From the NCBI GenBank assembly GCA_944472155.2, contig OX235273.1, forward strand, positions 33,143,204 to 33,207,203: 64,000 nucleotides of DNA, written 5' to 3'. The notes beneath the pieces are model-generated. The model was not told the DNA's origin, made no database searches, and saw nothing but the letters and a program-made list of their open reading frames with translations. Of the stretch, positions 54,661 through 63,975 are shown one piece after another. The position numbers were made by a program, and so were the translations under genes. This DNA comes from Trichobilharzia szidati (taxonomy: Eukaryota > Platyhelminthes > Trematoda > Strigeidida > Schistosomatidae). The number at the start of each line of letters is the position of its first letter. The first letter of the stretch is position 1.

Positions 54661-55690
54661 TCAGATACAAAGCTATCACAAAGACGTCCACTGGGCACAA
54701 TGGAAATAATTAGGAGCTTGAAATTCTGTCTAGAAAGTGATTACTTTACATGTAAAGGGAAATTATCTAGACAGACAAATGGTGTTGCTATAGCTTCACC
54801 AATCTCCTCAAATGTCGCTGACCTTTTCATGAATAGATTCGAAGATAACATCTTTTCAAGCATACTCACTCCTAAAACATGGTTATGATATGTAGATGAT
54901 ACTTTTGTAGTGCTGAAACGAGATCTACACAGTTCATTCTTTGGCAAACTTAACAACCTATCTCCTAGAATCCAAATTACTTCGGAAGCAGAATCAGACC
55001 TCAGTGAACTACCAATTCTTGACTGCTTGCCTAGTTGAGAGGGGGGAAGACGGATATTTTAATATATCTATATTCAGGAAGAAAACCCACTCCAATAAAT
55101 ATTTAGACTTCGGATTATCAAACCACACCATCGGAAAGGTATCAGTTGTTTGACGTCTTCTAAGACGAGCGCACTTTCTGATAACGGACGAGAAGGGAAA
55201 GGAAGAAGAAATATTACACATTACTGAGACTCTCAAACAGAACAACTACCCAGAGAACTACATCAACAAAATCAACACTGATATAAAGTATGATCAAAAA
55301 CGTTATACGGAAACATGGACCTCAACAGATGTCGCTCTCTATAGAGCGGAGACGTCAGATGATATTAGAAGAGTACTCAATAAGCACAACATCAAAGTTT
55401 ACTTCAAAACATCAGACACACTGTGAAGCAACTTTGTCCATATAAAAGACCAAATCTTCAAAGTTTCTCTGTCGAATTTTGTCTATAAAATAAGATGCTT
55501 GCGTTTAATGTGATGCGATATACATCGGACAAACATTTCCAGAGAGAAATAAAAATCAGAAGATATGAACACTGTATGGCCGACTATATTCAACCATCGA
55601 GAAATTCAGTTCAACTAGAAAAGTTTGTAAAATCCTTATCCATAGATCTACACGCTAAAGAATCAGGTTGCAAACCTACGGTTTGTCACC
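54661..55690 (+). pseudogene. PLE copy A (lineage I): RT palm to GIY-YIG
   Basis: Starts abruptly within the RT. The frame at 54700 gives motif B TNGVAIASPISSNVADLFMN, then TWL-stop-YVDDTFVVLKRDLH with YVDD at 54889-54900 and an in-frame TGA at 54886-54888. After a shift the frame at 54941 gives VERGEDGYFNISIFRKKTHS. Further on come ETWTSTDVALYRAETSDDIR and FVYKIRC; CDAIYIGQT and REIKIRRYEH lie in two different frames (55495-55695). It is a close, inverted relative of copy B. The hairpin insertion of copy B is absent. Truncated at about 55690 against PLE lineage C. Confidence 0.9.
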
Positions 55691-55691
55691 T

Positions 55692-56275
55692 CTGAACTGT
55701 GCTCTTAAATAAAGCGTTTTCTTATTCATCGTGTCACGTTGAGTTTTATCGGTTCTCTTGGAAATATACTTCTTTACAAAATTGGTAGGAAAGCTATTTT
55801 CAGCAGTGTATTTTTAAGGTTTTCGGTTTCGTCTTCAACACAATCTTCAGTATGTAAGTGCCTAATTCAATAACCAAGACAAGGAATCAAGTTTCGTTTA
55901 TACTGTACTGGTAGGAAACTGCGGAAATGGATATATTGTCCATTGCATCTCGCTTTTCTGTAGATGTTTTGCTTCAATGTGCTGTCTAGCCTTTGAGTAA
56001 GAAAAACATCCAGAAGAAAAATTCTTCCATGATATTCTTCTTCGTAAGAGAATTTAACTGCCGGGTTCACATTTTTAATGATCTGCATCAGATGTCACAA
56101 ACGACGACGACTGTATCGTCTACATAACGGTAATAATATTCAAGTTTGTTTAACACCTCTCCGAGGACCATTTTATAATTTAGCTTGCAAAATTTCAACC
56201 AACAAAAGATCTATACAGGAACCACATCGATTTGAAGTTAGGATTCTTTGTTATTTAACAAGGAGTAAGGAATGA
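55692..56275 (-). pseudogene. PLE (separate lineage C): RT palm and thumb, minus strand
   Basis: Minus strand: LENGPRRG-like fingers/palm near 56165, YYRYVDDTVVV at about 56133-56100, a stop, then INNANPA-like KNVNPAVKFSYEEEYHGRI, FLLDVFLTQRLDSTLKQNIY and FRSFLPVQYKRNLIPCL (56088-55867). Next, after stops, come CVEDETENLKNTLL and a KTLYLR end at 55692. This is the PLE RT motif C through thumb. It differs clearly from lineages I to V. The GIY-YIG part is missing, cut by copy A. Confidence 0.85.
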
Positions 56276-56277
56276 AC

Positions 56278-56420
56278 GTGTCGGTGGCACAGCTGTAGAA
56301 TGCTCACCGACTGTAGTTCGACATCCGGCTACTGACGCACTCCTTTACCTCGATAAGTCAGCAGTAAGACTGACAAAGAAGGAAGGTTGAGCATGAGGCT
56401 AGCAAACCCATCCTGTAAAC
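56278..56420 (+). mobile_element. tRNA-derived SINE head, 'GTGGCACAG' family
   Basis: gtcggtggcacagctgtag, ctcaccgactgtagttcgac (a degraded B box) and tactgacgcactcctttacc match the heads at 12.2, 16.9 and 18.7 kb. The later part (aggttgagcatgaggctagcaaacccatcctgtaaac) resembles the segment before the endonuclease of RTE copy 2 (24415-24445), perhaps a composite. Confidence 0.5.
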
Positions 56421-56424
56421 ATAA

Positions 56425-57600
56425 TCACCATTGCTACATTCAACGATAACATGCTATTGTCCACTATGATCATATCTTTCATGTTGTCAACAGAAGCATA
56501 CACCTCTTTTGCATTTTATTTCACCAACTCCCTACGTAGTGGCTAAAGCAGACTTACTGGCTATTTAGCTGTTAAATGAAATGGTGAATTTGACATATCA
56601 CAGGAAGAGGGCGTGATTTTACTGAAATAACTTACAACTAACTTTTGAAAATTAATCTGATTCTCGATAATGACTGGCTGAAGAAGGAAATTGCCTGTAG
56701 TTCTAGTGAGAAGTTGTGGCCTATGGAGTTCATCCAGTCAGTAGTGAGAGATGACCACCAAGTCAGGGAGGAGTGCCAAAATGTCCCGCTTTCGAAAGCT
56801 GGCGACAGTGAGCGAGTATTGTCGATGAGTCTGAAACCAAGGTGATGTAACAGCTGCCTCCACAGTACTGCCTTGTGGTTTTCAATGTTCGGTCTCAGAT
56901 CACATTAAATATGTTCGCAAACTTTGCCTTTTTCCATGACCTTATATACTACTGAATGATTAAATTGAGTAGAGGTATATTACCCATGCATCAATCATTA
57001 GTTTCTGCTAGCCAGGTAGAAGTTATCTGAACTCCTTGTTCGTTTCAGTGTGGGGGGTGGAGGGCGAAGGGCGACATCATCTGTGGTCTACTCAGTTTCG
57101 ATTGCTAATTAATTTCAGAATATATTTCTTCTAAACTAAAATTCTGAGCATTATTCATGGATTAAAGAGTATCGTCTAATGTTCCATTCTTGCTTAATCC
57201 CTTCTGGATCGATCATTCCTTGACTCTATGGCATGCCAAAATAAATCCATAAATCTGGACTACCACTTTGTTCCACTTTAGACATAGCATATTCACATTA
57301 TCACTGTATCACAAAGTTGATAGCAGAACTCCTAGAACCATAAAGAAGTCAATTCTGTACCGATACTGTATATGATACTTTTGAATTTATGAATGGCGTT
57401 AATGATAATCAACGTTACTGGGAAAATTATGCTATCACTTGATATATACTCCGTGTTTATTAAGATGTCCATTGAATGAAACATTACACTTTTAAATAAT
57501 ATTAACATTGGAATGCCTTTAGGATACCTAAATGAGCTCGAACTTCGATGAATGCAAAATGCACAATCTCTTTTCAACAGAGAAATATATAGAAAGACAG
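56425..57600. other. Mostly unassigned
   Basis: The frame at 56645-56845 (+) has protein-like composition (RDDHQVREECQNVP), but its sequence, with a conserved-looking gtaacagctgcctccacag at 56847, has the feel of a dispersed repeat. I cannot name it. The rest shows no motif. Confidence 0.35.
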
Positions 57601-57604
57601 ATGG

Positions 57605-57720
57605 GTTACATTATGGGTAAAATTTATTTTGATAAAATCTCACAGTGCTGTTATACAGTAATAATATTTACTGATGACCACGTTTCGAGTACAATTTAAA
57701 CACTGCTACCCATGAACATA
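57605..57720 (-). repeat. PLE (lineage III) terminal repeat, inverted copy
   Basis: The reverse complement of 59050-59170: aaattttattttgat, cacagtgctgttatacag, atttactgatgaccacgtttcgag. It lies 5' of the lineage-III body at 58.2-59.2 kb in opposite orientation, as expected for PLE terminal repeats. Confidence 0.7.
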
Positions 57721-57829
57721 TCAAGACACTACTCACACAACTTTTTAACTACGTTTATATAACTCCATTATTTCAATTCATTTCTCGTGATTTCATTGGT
57801 AGTAGTATACCATATAAGCGAGGGGACAT

Positions 57830-57965
57830 TCTAGACCCTACGTACGAATTGGAGTGGCATTTAAACCTACAAACTCACTCACTCAGGAAGGACAAGCTCT
57901 GTAGGTTTAAGGACCCAGTTGTCCCAATTAGACGAAATAGTATAACTTACAAAATACCTTTCAGT
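57830..57965 (+). pseudogene. PLE (lineage III) partial duplicate: start of GIY-YIG
   Basis: GDILDPTYELEWHLNLQTHS, LRKDKLCRFKDPVVPIRRNS and ITYKI. The CRFKDPV block and the following YKI match 58570-58670. It is either a second, shorter copy or part of a rearranged 5' end. Confidence 0.65.
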
Positions 57966-57969
57966 GACA

Positions 57970-58215
57970 CTTAACTAAGACTGCCTTACCAGTTAACGGA
58001 TGACATGAATTAAAGTCTAAATACCTATTAGAATGTGCAGTTTACCTTCTTCTATTCGTTTTATTTTACAATCTAAAATCATAGCTAATTCTCCTTGTTC
58101 ACTTTCTGATTCCAATGTGAATTTTATTCTCTTTACTAGTGAGTTTACATGTCTGAAGAAGCTGGACATATGCTCTGTAGCAATAGTTCTATTGTAATTT
58201 CAACAATCATATTTT
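57970..58215. other. Unassigned within a PLE cluster
   Basis: Non-coding AT-rich DNA between the partial duplicate and the main lineage-III fragment. Confidence 0.4.
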
Positions 58216-58217
58216 AA

Positions 58218-59170
58218 GTGATTTCAGTTCACAAGAGACTCCAAGCCTAATGAACAAGAGACTAAACCTACGTTAGTTAAGTGTCTAACAAATCGAGTTG
58301 TAACACTAAGTAGTACAAGAAAAGACCAAAAAGATGAAATGAAACAGATAGAAGAAGAAGCCTTGGTGGTAATATAACTAACTATCCAATAATATTCATT
58401 AGGAGGATTAGAGAAGGTCAAAAGCAAAATAAAAATAAAACGGAAACTAATAATGATAACATAAATAAGAGAGAATATAAGGCGTCTACTGTTATACAAT
58501 GTAAAGAGGGGACATCTGAAACACTATGTAGTAGGAGTCTTAATAAAGCAGGAATTGTAGCGGTATTTAGGCATACAGACTCACTCAAGAAGGAGAAGAT
58601 CTGTAGGTTTAAGGACCCAGTTGACTCAATTGGACAAAATAATATAATTAACGGAATATCCTGTAAGGGCTGTGAATGTGGTCAACTGCATAGGTCGAAC
58701 AAGTAGCTAGGGGTAGTCAGATTGTCAAAACATAAGAATTTAGCTAAGGTAAGAATGGTTGACCCCGCGAAGATAAGTAATTTAGAAAGAAGCTCAGCAA
58801 TCCCACTGCATGCATTAACACACAACCAAACAATAGGGTTGGAGAGGATTAAATTTCTAAAATGTAATATAGGTAGGTGGAGGGACGGAGAGGTTGATTA
58901 CTGAATCTGTGTTCATAGAATCTACACCCAACATGTGCATTAGGATGCAATGACTCGTCGCTCAGACCGGAAATATGGAAAATACTACTACCATTCAAGT
59001 CAATCGATGGAAAATAATGGGATTATATAAACGAAGTTAAGAAGTTATGTGAGCACCTTGATATGACTGTGAGCAGTGTATAAATTGTGCTTGAAACGTG
59101 GTCATCAGTAAATATTACTGTGTAACAGTGTGAGACTTTATCAAAATAAATTTTACCCTTAGTGGAATTA
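58218..59170 (+). pseudogene. PLE (lineage III): linker, GIY-YIG and terminal repeat
   Basis: The frame at 58251 gives ETKPTLVKCLTNRVVTLSST and MKQIEEEALVV. After a shift, NYPIIFIRRI and KREYKASTVIQ lead to ICRFKDPVDSIGQNNIIN, ISCKGCECGQLHR (GIY-YIG N-terminal strands, YIG degraded to LHR), RLSKHKNLAKVR, DPAKISNLERSSAIPLHALT and NIGRWRDGE (58722-58904). The end ESVFIEST..N is out of frame. The terminal repeat cttgaaacgtggtcatcag... gactttatcaaaataaa runs to 59170. RT palm missing. Confidence 0.82.
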
Positions 59171-59189
59171 AACTCTACCACAGTACTCA

Positions 59190-60145
59190 AGTTTTATTTT
59201 TGTATCAGAGAGATGGGTTATTTATGAGTTCGCCACTTGGTACGTTGCTAGCAGACTTCTTTTTGGCTGTTATGGAGAGCAGTACTCTTGTACTTGCTAT
59301 AAAAGGGGTTGGTTTTGACAAAAGAATATGTGGATGATACATCCATTTTATGCTATGAGAACTGTGATTTTGATGACATCTAGAAAGTATTCCGTGATAG
59401 TCATCTTGTTATCGACTTCACTTCAGAAATAGAAACTGATAAAAAAATATCTTTGCTTGATATGCTGCTCCCAAGGTGAGCTGGTTGTTCTTTGAAACGC
59501 TTCATTTACAGAAAATCGACATGGACGGAACAACTGACCAATCTTTAAAGTTTTGTCCTCATGGACAGAAAAAGGAATCTAATCCATTCTCTCTCAACAT
59601 GGATCCGAAGAATTTGTAGTGAGGACAGTGTTTATGATGGACTTATACAGCGGGAAGAAACCTTCATAGAGAAAGGGTATCCACCACACTTCATAGAGGC
59701 CAATAGAAAATTACCCGGGTAGCTAAAACACCATTGCACCTAAATTCACAATTTAGGGGTGACATTGAGTGAGAGTGACAAGATCTGACAAGATCATTCA
59801 GAAAAACCTTCTTTTCTGCTGCCTGTATGGTCATCTGCTCTTGATAAGCTAGGCACATAGGACTTTCGTCGAGAAACATATCCCGTCGCCACGTTCGAGA
59901 GCACCTCACAGTTTGACTGAGTAAAGGTGAGTGTAGAGGTACTAATTCGTCGATATTGTAACATTTTGTAGATACTGACCACGCAACATCTGAAACATAG
60001 TTCAATATAGTCTACAAATTTCAACAAAGTGTGCCGCAAGTGAAATGAGTGCATTCGATTGTATAGAAGAGGATTTGGCAATACATAACATAAAGTCAGA
60101 ACTTTTTGTACAAAAACAATTCGTACGATCTCTTCTATTGCCATA
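59190..60145 (+). pseudogene. PLE (lineage V): RT motifs B-C to GIY-YIG
   Basis: QRDGLFMSSPLGTLLADFF (motif B), then, after a shift, KEYVDDTSILCYENCDFDDI with YVDD at 59327-59338, SEIETDKKISLLDMLLPR, FIYRKSTWTEQLTNL, RNLIHSLSTWIRRIC, EETFIEKGYPPHFIEANR. After more stops, HIGLSSRNISRRHVREHL (a YIG.S-like strand, catalytic Arg and Glu kept), HFVDTDHA and SELFVQKQFVRSLLLP end at about 60143. All PLE blocks from palm to nuclease end are present in order. Two minus-strand frames here are shadows. Confidence 0.87.
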
Positions 60146-60149
60146 GTCT

Positions 60150-60735
60150 TGATTTTACTATGTAATCTACATAACAACTGTGTTATCGTTCTTTATTCCG
60201 AGTTCCAAATTTGTTTTGTTTGGTTTCATTTCAGTTTATTTTATCATATTCGAACATTTTATCCAGTTTACTACTTTGATACATTTCATCATATTATGTT
60301 CACATATGCATTTTTCCGAACGTACTCTACCTTCTGACCATCTATTTCGCACATGCCCTCCACTGGACTTTAGCTTGACCTCTATTAATTCAGTTAGTTA
60401 TTCATCCATCCGTCTAATCAATTGTGACTGATAATCACGTACACCGAGAATATCGCACATGAGGAATTCCACTCATTGTCAAACGTTAACAGACACACTG
60501 AAGATATTCCTCTTTACCATTTGCAAATTTCTACCTGTATGGCTTAGGGGTTAAACTTGGGGGAATTTTACAAAGAATTTATGTTCGTACGACTAGATAA
60601 AAAAATACACTCAAAAATATCATTTTGACATGACGTGGAGCAAGAGGAGAATACCACAGTTAACAGCTCATTAAATTGAGGATAAAATACCACCGGTTCA
60701 TTATTCATATAACTCCGTTAGGTTCTATGCGGAAC
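60150..60735. other. No recognisable gene
   Basis: AT-rich; a phenylalanine-rich frame at 60149-60337 is compositional. Confidence 0.5.
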
Positions 60736-60739
60736 ATAC

Positions 60740-61735
60740 GAATCCAAAGGAATATCTCCACTTTTTTACCATTCAATCAACTACTCCTGACGTGGCCACA
60801 TCATTGCTTACAGTCACTGCACGCCTCTTTTTACACGATCTCCTCAATGTCACTCACAGACACAAGTTAAACTCATCGATTCCGCTTACAGCTACGATTC
60901 CACCCATGGCCTCACATATACCATGTCATATCATGGTCTCCTCAGTAGACTATAGCCAATACGTCTCCATTCTCTTCACTATATTTGTTGAGCAATAGGG
61001 TCCCGGTTGGTTGGTGTGTACTGAATAATACCTAATTGTTGATTCCACCTGGCAATCCGACCCACAAATCTTCAGTATGCAACGAAGGTAGCACCAGCTG
61101 AATGAAGTCTGATGTAGACTATTTCCAAGTGCTTCTTATCACGCACATGCATTGCATGACTCAAAATGATAAATCTGTGACTTGCCTTCACGATTCCGTT
61201 CACCTTTGATATCTCCATTCGTTCCACTTGCTCTTCAAACAAAACCTCCTAAATAAGTGGAGGGAGTGCTCTCTTGCAAATTTCTCTCGGTGATAGTGAT
61301 TGGTACTAACTGTTGCTGCTGTTCGTCGGTTACCTTCATCACCCCTGTCTTCTCTGTGTTCATCTGGAGTCCTATCTTCTGTGGCTACTTACTCCACCAG
61401 CTAGTTGGTTTTCGCATGTAGATCTTCATGTGTGTGTGGCAATATACACAAATCATCCACACATGAAATCCAAATGTTTCAGAGAATTCTTATCACCCCC
61501 GACATTCTGTGCAAATCCATCGTTAGTAATAGGCACGTGGAGTTATCTTACTCCTGCGATCACTTCAAACGCCCCGCTGTATTTTCCACTGTGGATTACT
61601 TGAAATTTAGCACTTTAAAATATGTTTTGAATGAGGTTGTAGCACTGAAGTAGTTTCCAAATTACTTTGCTGTCAACACCGTTGAAGGCCTTTTCAAAGG
61701 CGGGGAAACTGAGGCAGAGTTCAGGATTATTATTA
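60740..61735 (-). mobile_element. RTE copy 11, 5'-truncated, old, minus strand
   Basis: On the minus strand: CLSFPAFEKAFNGVDSKVIW (motif A region near 61710-61660), motif B and C areas strongly damaged (61610-61450), an NTEKTGVMKVTD-like block near 61330, ...VNGIVKASHRFI near 61190, and a degraded C-terminal part with DIEEIV near 60850. Many indels. (ATT)n at 61727-61745 marks its truncated 5' side. Confidence 0.75.
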
Positions 61736-61749
61736 TTATTATAATCATT

Positions 61750-62255
61750 ACAGTGAAACATACATTATTCTGCCATTACCTTTGAATTTTTGAAGTTTTG
61801 CTATTCTTGCTAATTTCGTTATTTTGTATATTTGTATAAATACAGGTAATTTACGATTTATTCATGCGACAACTTGGTGATAGTTATGACCAAATTTATT
61901 AGCTGATCTTCACAGGTCATCGGTGAAGTTCAAGAATAGCGTCCCAGGAGTGGGAAAGTTCAAATGACCTTTTACGCATACTAATGGTTAGCTGAAGAAA
62001 CCTACGATTAATCTAGCGTAAAAATGAATGCTGTTCATTAGCTCAAGTGTAAATTTCACCCAGATTAACTATTTCAATGCTGTCTGGATAATAGATTGAT
62101 AGGACGTACTCGGATATGTAGTTACGGTGCTTCAATGAGCCTGCAACCATATTCACAGGTAATTGATGGATATATATTTAGATGAATGGAGTGTAGGAAA
62201 CAAACGAGTGTTCCTAATGGTAGGTGACACTCTCAGTTAATCGTCTCCCAGGAAC
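61750..62255. other. Unassigned; may include the Merlin 5' flank
   Basis: No coding frame. gcgtcccaggagtggg near 61929 and cccttgggacac near 62837 are weakly inverted and could be remnants of terminal inverted repeats of the Merlin element, but this is not convincing. Confidence 0.3.
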
Positions 62256-62264
62256 GTTCTTTGC

Positions 62265-62725
62265 AAAATTGAAATTTTCTCTGACGAATATACTGTTTCT
62301 TTGCCATTACTGGATTTTGAAGTCTGGAGTGAGGTCAACTACCACTCGGACAGAAAATACGTTGACGTCTACTGTGCAGTGGTTTCAGTTTTGTCAAGAT
62401 TGAGCATCATGCAAAATGAACAACATTACACAAGTGCTGGGAGGAGTCGGTGTTATCGTTCACATCGACAAAACAGTGCTTCTAAAGAAGAAATACAATT
62501 GCCAACGTGCTAGAGCTAACAACGTTCGGATGTTAGGAATTTATGACACCCAAATTCAGAAAGGATTCCTTGAATTTATTCCAGACGTTAGTGTTGATAC
62601 TCTTCTGCCTATTATTGAAAGACTTGTTTTGCCTAGCAGTACTATACACACGGATGATTAGGCAGGATATAACCGACACTCCCTATTATAATGGGGACAT
62701 ATTTTTATCTGATATCAGGGAATAA
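62265..62725 (+). pseudogene. Merlin-type (IS1016/ISXO2-like) DDE transposase fragment
   Basis: One frame, interrupted only by stops near 62401 and 62659, reads FLCHYWILKSGVRSTTT, VQWFQFC, then LGGVGVIVHIDKTVLLKKKY (first catalytic Asp; IDE has become IDK), MLGIYDTQIQKGFLEFIPD, SVDTLLPIIERLVLP and STIHTDD-stop-AGYNR (second catalytic Asp, W to stop). 'HTD.W.GYN' after 'LLPIIERHV' is the hallmark of the ISXO2-like transposase of Merlin DNA transposons, which are known from schistosomes. The third acidic residue is beyond the decayed end. Cut-and-paste function lost. Confidence 0.85.
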
Positions 62726-62729
62726 TGCC

Positions 62730-63215
62730 GTGTTTAACGTTTTTTCATGCTTTGTTATGTAAATATGTGTAACATTTTGTGCAGAAATTCCTCAAATTTT
62801 CTCATTGGTCGGTTCTAGGTCACTCGTGCGTTTGCATCCCTTGGGACACTATTGTACAACTTTGCCAGGTCATGTAGTGGACCATCGCGATTCAAATTAT
62901 CATCCTATTATTCAATCATCACTCAGTCTTTCACCTTCTGAATGGGATGAAAGGCATCAAGCTAGCGCTCTGTAGTTTCACTAGTAGGTTAGGTGTTTTT
63001 GTTTTAACAAGATGAGGTTGCTGACCCCACGTACACACAAACACACACGCACACGTAATTTCAATTTTTACGTATTTACTAAGACCGGTTAGTCCATGAC
63101 GTTTAGGTGCGCGTCAGTAGTCGGTCGGTAACTGAATCCCCAGAGAAAACACTTAGTAAGATATCAAAAAATAAGGCAAATTGAGGTAAAAATCAAATCA
63201 AGAGAATAATAAGAC
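62730..63215. other. Unassigned, probable intron of the edge gene
   Basis: Lies between the Merlin fragment and the nearer host exon. Contains a (CA)n-like tract at 63035-63058. No coding signal. Confidence 0.5.
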
Positions 63216-63221
63216 ATTTAC

Positions 63222-63294
63222 CAACCTTCATTTTCTTTTAATTGCCGTTTGGTATCTTCTTTCTCTTGTAGCAACGTCTGCCTAGCTCTTCCAT
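63222..63294 (-). CDS. Host gene exon encoding coiled-coil segment (partial gene)
   Basis: A minus-strand exon bounded by an acceptor (tttaccag, plus 63295-63302) and a donor gtaaat (plus 63216-63221); an alternative donor, gttggt, would end the exon at plus 63226. In the only frame open with the next exon upstream it encodes DGRARQTLLQEKEDTKRQLK followed by ENEG, highly charged with a heptad-like pattern. The first codon (Asp) is split between the exons. No family could be named. It interrupts a run of TE DNA and shows no TE similarity, so a host gene is the best reading. Confidence 0.65.
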
Positions 63295-63299
63295 CTGGT

Positions 63300-63485
63300 A
63301 AATAGCAGATAATGAATGTGTAAGTATTTGTTATATACACCTAGTAGTTTAATTACCTAATTTTATTTTAAATCATAAAATATCTATTTTAAGCAGTTAT
63401 CGTGTACTCGCATGAGCGTTTTGTTTTTCCCTCTGTTCGGACTGCTGTATTCTTACTGGCTGCATTTTCAAGGTCATTTTATTGT
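63300..63485. other. Intronic sequence
   Basis: Between the acceptor of the 63.2-kb exon and a PLE terminal segment; nothing else seen. Confidence 0.4.
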
Positions 63486-63489
63486 ATTA

Positions 63490-63735
63490 TGTATATACAA
63501 AGTAAATTCACTTTTGACAATTTGAAAAAATGTGGGCATTGGGTGGTATATGATATTCATTATTATTAAAGGTTTTTGTATTTCTTAATGAATGAATGAA
63601 TGAAAAACAAAACGATATTTCTATTTTTTCGGACATTTCGCTATTTAATATTGTTAACAGCTTTAGCAAGGTATTATCAAACCAGAATTTAAAAAATCTC
63701 CTCAACTTAGATATTACAACTTCATCATCGTTCCT
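63490..63735 (+). mobile_element. PLE (lineage I) 5' terminal segment, inside the intron
   Basis: Matches 44510-44745: gggcattgggtggtatatgatattcattattatt, then the frame MNEKQNDISIFSDISLFN (from 63596; atgaatga is repeated here) to VLSNQNLKNL. No PLE body follows. A solo terminal repeat or an early-terminated insertion. It lies in the presumed intron between the two host exons, in antisense orientation to them. Confidence 0.75.
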
Positions 63736-63933
63736 GAGCATGGGGTCATTTGTACGTTGTCCAGTCTTTTATTTCGGCTGTTCATCCCGGTGGTGTTGTT
63801 TTTATTGGCGGGCGATTAGGACGAATTAACCAGCGGATTAAGTTAGTGTTCGCTCATAATACTATTTATTTTGTCAGAAAAAGACAATGTTAAACAGATT
63901 TATTCAAAGAGAGATTAGTTTTTCAAACCTTAC

Positions 63934-63975
63934 CTCTTTCTGTTCTGATTTTGTTTTCGATTTCTACCAAATCCC
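63934..63975 (-). CDS. Host gene micro-exon, 42 nt (partial gene)
   Basis: A minus-strand exon with a strong acceptor (aacattacag, plus 63976-63985) and a near-consensus donor, AGAG|gtaagg (plus 63928-63933). Of the three frames, one has a stop, one runs into a stop in the next exon, and one stays open across both exons, encoding DLVEIENKIRTER followed by the split Asp codon. Phase 2 in and phase 1 out, compatible with the 63.2-kb exon. Short exons (under 50 nt) are common in schistosome genes. Upstream exons lie beyond the right edge. Confidence 0.65.

Noticed and set aside
57650..57700. Hammerhead ribozyme at the lineage-III PLE repeat (ctgatga near cgtttcga)
   Set aside because: CTGATGA lies on one strand and the GAAAC-like box on the other, so they cannot form one ribozyme core.
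58224..58499. 91-codon minus-strand frame with membrane-like hydrophobic runs
   Set aside because: Antisense of the A-rich PLE lineage-III linker, which gives F, L and I-rich translations on the opposite strand.
59794..60177. 127-codon minus-strand frame
   Set aside because: Antisense shadow of the lineage-V PLE GIY-YIG region; the plus strand shows the ordered nuclease blocks HIGLSSRN..VREH and FVQKQFVRSLLLP.
61925..62850. Terminal inverted repeats of the Merlin element
   Set aside because: gcgtcccagg and ccttgggacac are only loosely complementary, and no matching 8-9 bp target duplication could be found by eye.
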